This document shows positions 23,701 to 33,663 of a stretch of DNA of 64,000 bases, one piece after another. The translations under genes were made by a program, and so were the position numbers. The stretch lies in contig NC_088299.1 of the NCBI RefSeq assembly GCF_032854445.1, positions 7,848,324-7,912,323 of the forward strand, read 5' to 3'. The stretch comes from Liolophura sinensis (lineage: Eukaryota > Mollusca > Polyplacophora > Chitonida > Chitonidae). The notes under the pieces were generated by a model. The model worked only from the letters and a program-made list of their open reading frames with translations, had not been told where the DNA came from and ran no database searches. Position 1 is the first letter of the stretch, and each line of letters opens with the position of its first letter.

Positions 23701-26700
23701 TGTAATCACTTAATATTACTGGTGATCATAATTAATATATTCATTTTCAGGACTGAATTTTTTGTTTAGCGATGATTTGCATCTGTGTGATATGTCTCTG
23801 TCTTTACTCCTACCTTTATTACTAGGGGACTGACACTTGCAGTTTGTCTTGACCACACAGGCCACTTTCTTATGCATGGCCAATCTGTGGACATTTGGAA
23901 ACATGGCACGACACCTTCCACATATCAATATATCCCCTGAAGCTGCAAATATAACAAAACAACAGAACAGTAAGGATTTCTGCGTTAACATGACTTAACA
24001 AGATTGTTTGCAAGTTATGGTAATTAAACTTGCATTTTTCCATCAATGAATTTAACATTCTGCAATTCTCCAAATCAGCTGAACAGATTTTACTCAACTG
24101 GTGCCAATATCAACATGAAATTGTCAGTACAGTGAAATACATTCATCATATTGCAGGTATTTGATACGATTTTAACTTTGGTACGAGTGACTCTTCAGTT
24201 TTCTCCAAAATATCACAGAATGAGGCGACCAGGATTTCAAATTTTGATCCTCAGCTTTGCAGGATACCTATACATTAGAAAACACAGGCTTTACTGTTGT
24301 ACAAGTAGGACTGTGATGACTGTATTAGTACCCTCAGCAAACTGTCAAACTACTTTCCCTTGTGCATGCACACCATGATAGTGGTTTAATACAAGTCTTC
24401 TTCAACAAACATTGCCTGCGCTGAATGCCATACAAGCATTCTTCACTGCCTATTGTCGACATCAAAAAAACAGTGTATTTGTAACAGTGAAAGCAGGTTA
24501 GCAATGTACCCTTGAACAGCTGATTTCAGACATGAGTAACACAAGTTGCATATTTATTTTTTCTATTTGATTGTTGCTTAAAAGAAGAAAAAACACTAGA
24601 TCAAATGAATATATGAATGGATAAAGTATCCCACATGAAATTTACAAAGCATAACTTTGTATTTTTGTGATGGTGCACAACCAAGATATCGCAGTTCAAA
24701 GTAAACAATAAACAAATTCAGTCACATTGCGACAGCAGAAAAAGCCACCATATTATTAGTTTTATTTATTTATTTATTTGATTGGTGTTTTACGCCGTAC
24801 TCAAGAATATTTCACTTATACGACGGCAGCCAGCATTATGGTGGGTGGAAACCGGGCAAAGCCCGGGGGAAACCCACGACCATCCGCAGGTTACTGACCT
24901 TCCCACTTACGGCCGGAGAGGAAGCCAGCATGAGCTGGACTTGAACTCACAGCGACCCCATTGGTGAGAGGCTCCTGGGTCATTACGCTGCGCTAGCACG
25001 CTAACCGACTGAGCCTTATTAGTTTTAACTAATCAGGTGCTAGTTATTTCTATAACTCAATGATACATCTGTTGCCCTGTTTATTTCACCAAAACTTTAA
25101 AAATGTTTTTAACTGTATGTGCATTTAGTAAGAGTGACGCAATATCGTGACATTTTCAATTGCACTAAAAAGGTGCTTTCCATGGCCTCACAAGAATTTA
25201 TTATTGGAAGTGCATTTACAGCTGTCAGTCAGGTCTGTTTCCACCCCTCTTCCAAAAAAACTGGAGTTATATTATTTGTTGTCTTTTCTTTTAATACCAA
25301 TCATGCCATCACCATATGAAAGTCTAGTCACTCACATGTATTAAGAGCTGTGGAGCCAGCAACTTGCTTGGTCGCAGCTGTCTGTGGTTTGGATGTTTTG
25401 GAGACACTAGAGGTCATTGGTTTCTTGATCACTGCCTTCGTCGTAGTTGCCCCCGGGGTGCTGGAAGATATGGTAACCAAGGTCCGCTTCATGGACGGGT
25501 TGGTATCTGTACGAACCTTCTTATTCGGTGGTCCACTACCCTGCCAGGAAGGTTTGTTAGGCCCAGAAATTTGACGTGTATTACTGCAAAAACAAGCACA
25601 AATCAAAGACTGAAAACCTCACATTGAAGTGACCGAACTCGCAGAAGCATAAAAGGATCATAAAGGTATTAATTTATTTCTTATTTTATCATAGGCCCTA
25701 TAATCATACCTTATAGGGCCAATTTCAAGTTTTTGGTGAAGTTCAATGAATTTCTCATCAGGGACACTTCACTGATGGCATCAACAGCGTCAATTTAAGG
25801 CCATTATGTTCTTCTGAAAGTGCACGGCTACATGCTGAACTTCAGGTGAAATACACCATATGAGAAGATGCAAAACAACCCTCCATGACCACAAAATTCC
25901 ATATCACTTAAAGTGAGTGAGTGAGTGTTTGGGGTTTAACGTCATACTTAACAATTTTTCAGTCATATGACGACGAAGGAATCCTCAAAGTGTATGTAAT
26001 GTGCCTCCTTGTTGCAGGACGGATTTCCACCGCTCTTTTTATCTAGTGCTGCTTCACTGAGACGGTTTACCAAAGGTAAGTAAGCCGCCCTGCCTGAGCC
26101 ATTGTGGGTCAATCAGTCGTTACACTATTCCTTTAGTGCTGAACGCCTAGAAGCATGGCTTACTTATGCACCTTATAAGATGGTAATATCCAATAAGTTA
26201 CATTTTCGAATGGTGAAAATCACTAACTTTTTCAGGACTACTTTTTTAAGGCGACAGTAATTTTATTTTGTGTTTTACAGACAAGCCAACACTAAAAAAA
26301 AACACAAATGTAATAAAAACAAAACTGTAAATTCCTTTTTTTGACTATATGTGATCTTGATGCTTTTATGATTTCCCTGTTTTTGAAGGCTGTCTGATCA
26401 TGCATATAGGGTCTTCAGCAGGAAAATTGTTGTGACAGTCCAAAAACAAGAGAATGAAAACAAGGTATCCAGAGAATAGCAGTAGCTTGCCTGATTGATC
26501 AGTTTGTAAAACTGCATTATGTTCTAGTCATGTGATACATATGCAACCCTATTACTGGCCAAAAACATTAACCAAACTGGACAGCAACAGCATCTGATCT
26601 GCCTCTCACAACACCTTTTCTTACTTCGTAAAAGCGAGCCAAAAAGACTCATTCTTTAACTTGGTGTTGCCTAATGAAGAATTCATTATAGACTTACACT

Positions 26701-29700
26701 GCATTTCCAGCTCCTCTCTTCTGACCTCTGACATTGGCACCCTTGGGTTCACTGGCAACATTGGCATCTGCGGGGGAAACAAGGCACATGTTTTTGTTGT
26801 ATGAGATAAGAGTACAATCTACAATGTCACGAATGAACAGTCACAGGTAATAAATACAACATAAGTTGTAAGGATTAATCATCATGTGACCTGCTATAAC
26901 AAATTCGTCACAAACTCCGGATACTTGGGAAACATGTTATACACTGTAGCCTTGCTGTAGGCGCCGTTTTAGGGACAGGTTCCTGGGCACATTATAGACT
27001 ACCTCGCACTATAATGAAATGACCTTGGGATCCAGGCTATCTTACAGGTCGTGATTTTGATACTGAACAAAGTTTTATCAATGCAAAATATGTTTTGTCA
27101 AATGCTTTCTCATTGTTAGTTTACTATAAACGTATGAGATTTTTTGTAACCTAAGGATTCAGGCATTTCAGTGCTGTCATATCCCTCTAGCTAACCTTGT
27201 ATCGCATAATCACAAGTCTGACCTGATCTACAGAACCAGGTGCATGTTCTCCCCACGCGTAAATAATGCTGCAACAACATCACACTTGCGTTTGGAATCA
27301 AACTCTCTCGCAAGAAAATGTAAACAGTTACAACCGCTTCCATTATTCATAAAAAAATCCATTTCTCTTTGCTTATACTTTTGTAATATTCAAAAGCCTA
27401 AGCCTAAAATATCAACTAACACATGGATGACACACCAACAGTAGGAAATGAAGCTAATGATGTCACGTCATTTATGTTTATTTCTTGGTGAAAAATCTTT
27501 ATTAGCTGTTCTCACATGAAAGTAAACAAAGATTTTTGTTGGACAAGATTTGAACCACGTTATATCCGAAAACAAGTTATATCTTGAAAACACGACAGTA
27601 GGTTTGGAGGCATTTTACACGTGAAACAATACTTTATTGGATTATAATTAAAAACATTTGTGTGGTGAAAGGAGTGGGAGGTGTTACGTGGATCTAAGCA
27701 GCTAGGGGGTAGGTGGAGTGGTTAATGGAGCCGCTAAATGTGTCACACCTTTGAGACAAACCTGCTTGATTCTGATTATGGTGAGCAGCCATGAATATGG
27801 CGTATCCGAATATTTCTCAACCAAAGAAAAACAAATCACAAAGGATAGTTGTGAAGACTACTGTTTGAGATTATATCTGAAAATGAAGTCTTTTTTTTAT
27901 TATTCATCCAAGTTGTTTTCAATAATCCTAGGAAAAGCCAAACCAACAAACCTAATCGCATGTTTGCGTAGACTTTTCCATCCTCCAGGACAGCTGCGCG
28001 GCGAGCATCGCCTGGATTTGTGTACTGTACAAAGGCATACCCCTTGTGCATTGAGATTCCCGTGATCACACCATAGTTACAAAATATTCGCTCCACATCT
28101 TCCTTTGTCATAAGGTGTGTGTTGAGATTGCCCACAAACACGCGGCAATGAATCGAGTTTGGATCATTAGTCACATTGCCCACATCAGCTGCTGGCCCCA
28201 GGCCCATATTAGGTCCATGGTCTATTCTGCCATATCCTGGTCCATGGTCCATGCGGCCTGGGCCCATTCCACCTCCCATGCCAGCTGGTCCCATTCTGTG
28301 TCCTCCTGGTCCCATACCACCGCCAGGTCCCATGTTTGGCCGGTTTGGGCCCATTCTTGGTGGGAAGTTTGAACCATACTGAAACAAATGAATATATGAA
28401 TGAATACATAATTGCACCCCGTTGCCATATCATGGCGAGAAGATGTTTAAATCAGATAACAGGACAAACTAAAACAATAAGTGAGGACCTACAGGCCATC
28501 CACTTTTTGAGGTGTGCTATCCCACTCCAACACCTTTGCACATCTGAAGTAAAATCTTGCTGTGCTAATAACACACAACATCTGACATACAGCAGGGGTC
28601 AAAATGAGATGAGGTTTGTAGACATTTTGTGCATTCACATTGAAAAAGACAAATCAAAGCATTAACAGACAGTCTTTTGACAACTTACATGGCTCTGTGT
28701 TGCTACCCTTGCACAAAGAGTGGCTCTCAGTTAATCAAAACGATTAACAAGTCAGAGTCATCTGATTTTTTTCCAATACTCGCATCAGCGAAATGAATCC
28801 CTTATGGTTTGTGGGACATAATTCTCCCTAATATTGAAAGTTAAAACTCCAATTTTCCCCAAACGACCTACGTCTGAACTTCATGATACAGCCGAACAGA
28901 TAATTACAGTAGTACAAATCGCTCGTTGTAATCCTAGCTTATAATATTTCACTATAGCTGCATTGATTGTATTGTTTTATGATCTACTTGTTGTTTGGCA
29001 ACTTTACTGTGAACCAACCTGAGTTAAAGAAGTAAATTTACACCAAGGTGAGCAATCTTTTTCATGAAAGATTTGTACACAGCACTTATACTTCAATAAA
29101 CAACCAACAGCAGACTCGCTCATGAAAGCTTCAACACAAATCAAAAGTATGGGTAAAAGTTTTTTGATCGATGTTGGTTAGAATAAGAACAAGAATGAAA
29201 CATATTTTAATATTTTTATAAAAGGGTTTTTGACAGTTTGTTACAGACAACTTCATGTAACTTCGGGTCTGTAATAAATCATTACTCATTCATTAAAAGC
29301 TGGAAGACTTGGGGAAGAATTTCCAAGTGTGTCAGTAAGTCAAATGTTTTCTAGTTTCTTAAACTAATGAAGGTATTTATACAAGTAAATGTTTCATAAA
29401 TGCAACACAGGGTAACATTTCTTACTGAGGATTTCATTTTTGTGGTGTGCTAAGCCACAGGCAGTTGTAAAGACTAGGTTGCTCATTTTGTCAGTCAATG
29501 AGCCCCTCCTCAGATATTTATTGAGAAAAACTGGATCTTTAATGAGTGGCTGAGTGCTAGGAGTTTTTAAATGAATTGACTTCAATCTACCACATGACAG
29601 CAACCTGCAGTTGTAAAGACTAGGGTGACCCTACTGTTAGTAGGTATTACAACAAAATATTTAAATCCTCCTCTCGGTGCCTAAGATTTAATTCCTATCG

Positions 29701-30497
29701 TTTCTTCCTTTGTTGGGACATGTAGTGTAGCCCGTGTATGGTTTATAAACACAAACGCTCATGCAATACACACTGAGGAAACATGATACACACATTGACT
29801 TCCATGGCTGTTGATCAAGGGAACCCTCCCCTTAGAAAGTAAACTGTCAAAATGAAGTGTAAAGCGACACCCGTTTCCTGATTTGCCGACAAAACAAAAG
29901 GGCATAATCAAAATAGAAAAATCTATTGAGGGACCATGCATACTTCACCAAAAACCGAATAATCTCCATTACACTTATAGCTGTAAAATAAAGACAAACA
30001 GTGATAAGAATGTATGACCCCTAGAATAGTTTGGCATCTTTGATTCTGCACGGGGCAAAGACTCCCGACTTTCAATTTGGGATTGGTTTGAAGAGCCATA
30101 AGCTTGCATTCTGACTTTTAACGATGCACAGTGAGGATCTGTAATGCCTATTCTTAGTCAATGATCCCTTCTCTGATGCTCATTGTGAAAAGATGCTTCT
30201 GCAATGAATTGACATCACTTTACCACGTGACACCACCCTCGAGTTTAAAAATTCCTCAGCAACCTCAACTTCAAAACTTCAAAACTCCTGTATACTGTCC
30301 CACAGGCTTTCAGGGAACATCTGAAAAGTGAAATCCAAAGATTTCACCTCATGTGTTGTTGTTGTTATAGCCCTGTAAAAATGGTGCGCTCATATGTTCG
30401 CAAAAATATTACCTAAAAACAATGCAGTCAAGGTATGTTGGAAGCTAAGTCAATGTCACTTCAACAATTTAGGATAATTATGGACATAACTCACCAT
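14654..30497 (-). CDS. hnRNP C/RALY-type RRM protein with BCL11-like zinc-finger pair (eight exons)
   Basis: Nuclear RNA-binding protein of the hnRNP C/RALY family, which binds U-rich pre-mRNA. Exons: ATG ending at 30495; 28378-27952; 26767-26698; 25583-25336; 23942-23814; 23123-23005; 19610-19569; 14776-14654. All junction phases agree (0,1,2,1,1,0,0), giving 386 residues. Order: Gly/Met/Pro-rich N-terminus (2-66); RRM with RNP2 VFVGNL (81-86) and RNP1 KGYAFVQY (113-120); the family's post-RRM 'ASEPKG' basic stretch; a Ser/Thr/Lys-rich linker; a CCHC finger (C257, C260, H273, C278); a C2H2 finger (C301, C304, H317, H322) ending 'HSLNIYK'; and an acidic C-terminus (347-386). The two fingers resemble the N-terminal pair of BCL11 proteins. 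The RRM assignment is secure. Inclusion of the finger exons rests on phase and clean splice sites. The start is inferred. Confidence 0.82.
14829..15046. mobile_element. Small MITE, TIR family 'tactgtatttcacc'
   Basis: The inverted ends 'tactgtatttcaccccaagt' and 'acttaaggtgaaatac' bracket about 218 bp. Interior resembles 12821-13043. It lies next to the left edge of the 40-bp satellite. Confidence 0.65.
15151..18963. repeat. 40-bp satellite array, about 95 copies, with 1,504-bp higher-order repeat
   Basis: Unit: 'gacatctgacaatgaagtca' followed by 'ctgcccagggataaaccact'. Variants include gtccctg, gttactg, gaaaaacc, and shortened units ('ataacccgacatc'). The order of variants from about 15441 to 16974 is repeated almost base for base at about 16945-18478, offset 1,504 bp. 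Forty is not a multiple of three, so the many 60-119-codon ORFs (SLGSDFIVRCRWF...) are by-products. It lies wholly inside the last intron of the RALY-like gene. Confidence 0.95.
19569..19610 (-). CDS. RALY-like exon 7 (14-codon micro-exon)
   Basis: 42 nt between 'ccaattactag' and 'gtaaag', phase 0 on both sides, encoding AQSASQGDVKAKTE. Small and cleanly framed, so it could be alternatively used without changing frame. Confidence 0.6.
19611..23004 (-). other. RALY-like intron 6
   Basis: AT-rich with several A/T runs. No coding region or complete repeat recognised. Confidence 0.6.
23005..23123 (-). CDS. RALY-like exon 6: C2H2 zinc finger like BCL11 finger 2
   Basis: 119 nt, acceptor 'gttgctgccgtag', donor CTCAG|gtaggc, in phase 1 and out phase 0. 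Encodes C-x2-C-x12-H-x4-H with the pattern 'TFLNAWDLVQH...HSLNIY', very close to the 'AW-LLQHAQ-THGL-IY' signature of BCL11. This exon has no long ORF around it and is seen only from homology and splice sites. Confidence 0.7.
23814..23942 (-). CDS. RALY-like exon 5: CCHC zinc finger like BCL11 finger 1
   Basis: 129 nt, acceptor 'ttatatttgcag', donor AAAG|gtagga, phases 1 and 1. Encodes GDILICGRCRAMFPN...H(273)KKVAC(278), the spacing and 'DIL-CG-C...HK...C' pattern of the first BCL11 finger, plus a further CKC. Being a 1-1 exon together with exon 6 (phase 1-0), it could not be skipped alone with exon 6 without a frame change at the 25336 junction. Confidence 0.72.
23943..25335 (-). other. RALY-like intron 4
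   Basis: Contains the SINE at 24765-25015; nothing else recognised. Confidence 0.65.
24765..25015 (-). mobile_element. SINE family A, young copy with 12-bp target-site duplication
   Basis: Clean tail, body and reversed head ('gctaaccgactgagcc'). The duplication ttattagtttta is perfect at 24753-24764 and 25016-25027. The head is slightly truncated. Antisense-to-sense orientation relative to the host gene: its own tRNA-like head reads on the same (minus) strand as the gene. Confidence 0.92.
25336..25583 (-). CDS. RALY-like exon 4 (Ser/Thr/Lys linker)
   Basis: 248 nt, acceptor 'cttgtttttgcag', donor ACAT|gtgagt. Encodes a basic, low-complexity linker (SKTSKPQTAATKQ...) with a KKVR patch. If unspliced it would stop after two more codons. 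Confidence 0.82.
25720..25862. mobile_element. Degraded MITE, TIR family 'tactgtatttcacc'
   Basis: The right end 'caggtgaaatacaccatat' and interior 'aaggccattatgttcttctg' resemble 12821-13043. The left end is not clear. Confidence 0.4.
25913..26158 (-). mobile_element. SINE family B, copy lacking the tRNA-like head
   Basis: Starts 'gtgagtgagtgtttggggtt', contains 'taacgtcatacttaacaat' and 'ttgttgcaggacggatttcc', ends near 'gtgctgaacgcc'. The tRNA-like part seen in the copies at 32853 and 41826 is missing. Confidence 0.85.
26698..26767 (-). CDS. RALY-like exon 3 (end of RRM)
   Basis: 70 nt between 'tttcccccgcag' and 'gtaagt'. Completes the RRM: joined to exon 2 it reads RLDANVASEPKGANV, matching the LDIN-A-EPK region of the family. 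This confirms the splice. Confidence 0.88.
26768..27951 (-). other. RALY-like intron 2
   Basis: No repeat or coding feature recognised. Confidence 0.6.
27952..28378 (-). CDS. RALY-like exon 2 (Gly-rich N-terminus and RRM)
   Basis: The acceptor 'catttgtttcag' ends at 28379, phase 0, and the donor TTAG|gtttgt is at 27951, phase 1. It encodes 142 residues including most of the RRM. The order 'NDPNSIHCRVFVGNLNT' just before and through RNP2 is diagnostic of the hnRNP C/RALY group. Confidence 0.92.
28379..30494 (-). other. Probable RALY-like intron 1
   Basis: Contains two diverged copies of an unknown repeat at about 29480-29625 and 30150-30240; otherwise AT-rich with no coding feature. Confidence 0.5.
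30495..30497 (-). CDS. Probable start codon exon of the RALY-like gene
   Basis: On the minus strand a 5' exon ends in ...TTAGAATG|gtgagt, so only the ATG would be coding here and the reading continues at 28378 in phase 0. It is the nearest upstream ATG-plus-donor of the right phase; other 5' exons are possible. Confidence 0.45.
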
Positions 30498-30604
30498 TCT
30501 AACGACGATACTCAAAAAAGGGAACACTAAAAAAAATGTTTTTTCCCTAAAACTCCCTCCTAAAACCGCATGCAACCAGAAGCGGAAGCTGCTCAGAATT
30601 TAGT

Positions 30605-30625
30605 GACATCTAGCGGCAGGATCGG
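30605..30625 (-). promoter_or_regulatory. Weak CTCF-like motif near the RALY-like 5' end
   Basis: Minus strand CCGCTAGATGTC resembles CCASYAGRKGGC with two mismatches, about 110 bp upstream of the proposed ATG exon. Confidence 0.2.
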
Positions 30626-30969
30626 TTGTTGGAAGGAAATATAACTCCACCGGCATTTCAACTGACATCTGTAAGCCCATGCGTATCTCGGCGGCATACA
30701 ACAGACCTGTAGGTGTCTTCATATGTGGGGCACATTGTTATTTGTCATAATAATTAAAAAATGGGTATAATACGATGAATTATACTTTTATAATTTTACA
30801 TAAAACAAATTAGCGTTGAAATAAGTTCATAAAATCTGTACCTGAAAGTTCATGTTAACTGATCCCGCCGATATACTCCATCAAGTGCTACTTATTAGTA
30901 TATTATTCCTCCTGAAAGTTATTGTGCAACATGCTAGGCCTACTGAATGACTTATATTATTAGCGTGGT

Positions 30970-31160
30970 ATTTACTTATTTGATAGGTTACGATTTACGC
31001 CGTACTCAAGAATATTTCACTTAGTCGACGGTGCCCAGTATTATGGCGGGAGGAAAGAGAGCGGGAGGAAATCCACGCCCACCCACGTGTTGCTGGCAGA
31101 CTTTGAAATCCACGACCACACACGTGTTGCTGGCAGACTTTGAATTCACAGCAACAGGAA
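30970..31160 (-). mobile_element. SINE family A, rearranged copy
   Basis: Tail and part of the body. The segment with 'cacgtgttgctggcagact' is present twice in a row, so the copy suffered an internal tandem duplication. The head is missing. Confidence 0.75.
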
Positions 31161-31339
31161 ACACTTAGCTATTTCTAAATATTGAGGTTTTAGGATGTGG
31201 TCTAATACTTACGTATAAGTACAGGTAGGCCTGCATGTGTATCGCAGCTTTCTTCTTGGGTGTGAAAATGGCTTAAAGCTACAGCGTTCAATCCGGAATT
31301 CAATAGCCCGTTGGTTCCCGCGTTCCCAGTATAATCATT

Positions 31340-31410
31340 TATGACCGGTCGCCGTCGTAAAAATGAAATATTCTAGAGTACGGCGTAAAACACCTATTAA
31401 ATAAATAAAA
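31340..31410 (+). mobile_element. SINE family A tail fragment
   Basis: Contains 'gagtacggcgtaaaacacct' followed by an ATTAAATAAATA tail; 5' truncated. Confidence 0.75.
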
Positions 31411-31981
31411 AAATAATTCAAATGTTGCTTTTAAACTATTTTTTAAGTAAACATATTTTAACCACTGACACTGTACGCAGTGTTAACATCATTGAAACGA
31501 AATATATCAAGCACGCTACTCGTAAGTGTATTTCTGTTAAAGATAAAATTCAGTACATATATCGTACATCTATACTAACCTAATCTGTATACATCCTTGA
31601 GTATACAGTATACATATACAGCACCTTGTAGACCACGGAAGTGAATGAACAAGTATGTCCTTATTGATCTATGAAGTCCAAAATATAGCCATAGTTATAT
31701 TTTATCACTGGCTATATTAGTGAGCCCATAGTTATGAGTTCATAGATAAATGGATAAATCAGTGCCGTCCCGTCTTTTTACAACAGAAAGGTTGATCCTT
31801 TCCTGTAGGCTTAATCCTTTCTACATATACTTCTATGTCTATACTTCTACACAAGTCTCCCATTGTTAATTCTCACGCAATGGGAAAGCGGAATATGTTT
31901 TTTAATCCAGTGAGGTGGCGGTAATGTGAAGCAGAACCGTGATCCATTGTTATGTCAAAATGTCACCGTGGCGCAACGTTA

Positions 31982-32150
31982 ATTATTTATTTGATTGGTG
32001 TTACGCCGTACTCAAGAATGTTTCACTTAAACGACGGCGGCCAGCATTATGGTGGGAGGAAACCGGGCAGAGCCGGGGTGAAACCCACGACCATCCTGGG
32101 CTAGCGCGCTAACCGACTAAGCCACGCATCCCCCCCCCCCCCCCCAACGT
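31982..32150 (-). mobile_element. SINE family A, internally deleted copy with poly-C
   Basis: Tail, 'ggtgggaggaaaccgggcag', then a jump to the reversed head 'gctagcgcgctaaccgacta'. About 90 bp of the centre is missing. A run of about 15 C replaces the end of the head. Confidence 0.8.
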
Positions 32151-32265
32151 GGCGGAACGTCTACAATGTTACAATGTAATAGTTTCTGTTGTAACGCCTT
32201 CCTGTCTTTATTGGAACGTCATAATAATCAGTTAATCGGTTGACGTCAATAAAATTGTTGGATTA

Positions 32266-32719
32266 AGGCCAATTTCCACTGCACGCCGCGCCGCAAAATC
32301 CTCACAGCGCGCCGCAAAGTCACGCCGCACGGGCAATTCCACTGCGCGCCGCGTTGCACATCCGAACGTCCCCAACGACAAACGAGCAGATTGTTGAAAC
32401 AAGATGACTTGCCACCACCAAGCATAGCAACCGCGACGCTGCTGATGACGACTCAGAAGGAGACTTGCTTCTTTCGCTTACTGTGGCAACGCGACAGCAG
32501 AAATGCAGGAAACTAATTTTTAACAGCCACATTTCTTTTCTGTTTACACACGGCTTGGAAATAGAAACAAAGCTATCGAGCGGCGCCGCACAACAGGATG
32601 CGGCGCCGTATCGGAGTTGCGCCGCGTACAGTGGAAATGGTTATACATTACAAGTAGTGTTCCATTTTTTGACGTTGCGTCGTGCAGCGTGCGTCGCGGT
32701 GTACAGTGGAAATTGGCCT
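32266..32719. mobile_element. 454-bp TIR element with TTA duplication (Harbinger-type MITE)
   Basis: The inverted ends read 'aggccaatttccactgcac' and, reverse-complemented from the right, 'aggccaatttccactgtac', continuing with lower identity for another 10 bp. TTA flanks both sides (32263-32265, 32720-32722), as in PIF/Harbinger insertions. Extra inner copies of the end motif (near 32336 and 32630) and GC-rich 'cgccgcgc' strings form a subterminal repeat structure. No transposase. Confidence 0.82.
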
Positions 32720-32852
32720 TTATACGTTTGTTAGGCTGACTAACTACAAACAGACGACAGGAGACGGCATGTAGTGGACTCAAATGTTGACTAGTAAAGT
32801 GCCTGGATCAGGCGTACAGAGCTAGGTGTATATTCCCACCTACATGTATTGG

Positions 32853-33208
32853 AGTGAGTGAGTGTGTGCTTGGAGGTTTAACGTCGTACTTAACAATTTT
32901 TCAGTCATACGACAATGAAGGAGTCCTTAGAGTGTATGTGATGCGCCTCCTTGCGGCTCTTTTGTCTAGTGCTGCTTTATTAAGACGACTTACGGAAAGG
33001 AAGTAATTAAAGCCAACCCGCCCAAGCCATTATATTGATACGGGTCAACCAGTTGTTGCACTATCCCCTTAATGCTGAACCTCAAGCGAGGAAGTTCAAC
33101 TTCCTTTTTCCTTTTTTAAGGGCTTAGGTGTGACCCGACCTAGGATTGACCCTGGATCTACCGCCCCCTAAGCAGACACTCTACCCAACTGTGCTACCGG
33201 GGCCGGTT
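32853..33208 (-). mobile_element. SINE family B, full-length copy
   Basis: On the minus strand the head begins GGCCCCGGTAGCACAGTTGGG (A box TAGCACAGTTGG) and carries a B-box-like GGGTCAATCC, so it is tRNA-derived. The body ends in the 'actcactcactcc' tail. An imperfect duplication (atgtattggag / atgtaatggag) flanks it. Confidence 0.88.
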
Positions 33209-33340
33209 TAAATGTAATGGAGCCGCGGGTATGCGTACATATGTAACATGTAACACTTATGGGTATGTAACCCTACAAAAAGGGGGTTGTACAGGTCCCC
33301 ATTGACTGATGTCAAACGTTCCTTTGCCAGGTCACTATAA

Positions 33341-33348
33341 TGACGTCA
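33341..33348. promoter_or_regulatory. Palindromic CRE (TGACGTCA) upstream of the STMND1-like gene
   Basis: Perfect TGACGTCA, the CREB/ATF site, 316 bp before the start codon. Confidence 0.35.
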
Positions 33349-33432
33349 CAATAAGACAGGACGACCTTCACTAGAAACTATATACTAGTATACACTGTAA
33401 CATGAAAATTCAAGGTTCTACTTCACATATAA

Positions 33433-33445
33433 CGCCACCTCGTAG
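33433..33445 (-). promoter_or_regulatory. CTCF-like motif upstream of the STMND1-like gene
   Basis: Minus strand CTACGAGGTGGCG agrees with CCASYAGRKGGCR at 11 of 13 positions, about 220 bp upstream of the ATG. Confidence 0.3.
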
Positions 33446-33663
33446 CATTAAAAATATTCAACCTGTCCATTGTTACGTTCAGTTCTAACTTCAAGTTACG
33501 TCTGTGGACTGAGTGAAAGCTAACGTAAGCTGACTGGCCAATTTTCACAACGTGGTGGAGACAATCAGATCACGTGGCCTGTTTGACAAGGCACACAGTT
33601 GCCACGGGAGCATTTACGGATGTTGACTGAACTACAATCATGAGACAGAAATAATTAGTTAAG

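Larger units (their letters stand above)
25584..26697 (-). other. RALY-like intron 3
   Basis: Holds a degraded MITE (about 25720-25862) and a family-B SINE fragment (25913-26158). Confidence 0.6.
30500..33340. other. Interval between RALY-like and STMND1-like 5' ends
   Basis: Two head-to-head genes are separated by about 3 kb filled with mobile elements (30970-31160, 31340-31410, 31982-32150, 32266-32719, 32853-33208). No coding region supported. Confidence 0.6.

Noticed and set aside
28115-28382. Plus-strand ORFs rich in Pro/Trp/His
   Set aside because: Antisense shadows of the Gly-rich N-terminus of the RALY-like exon 2.
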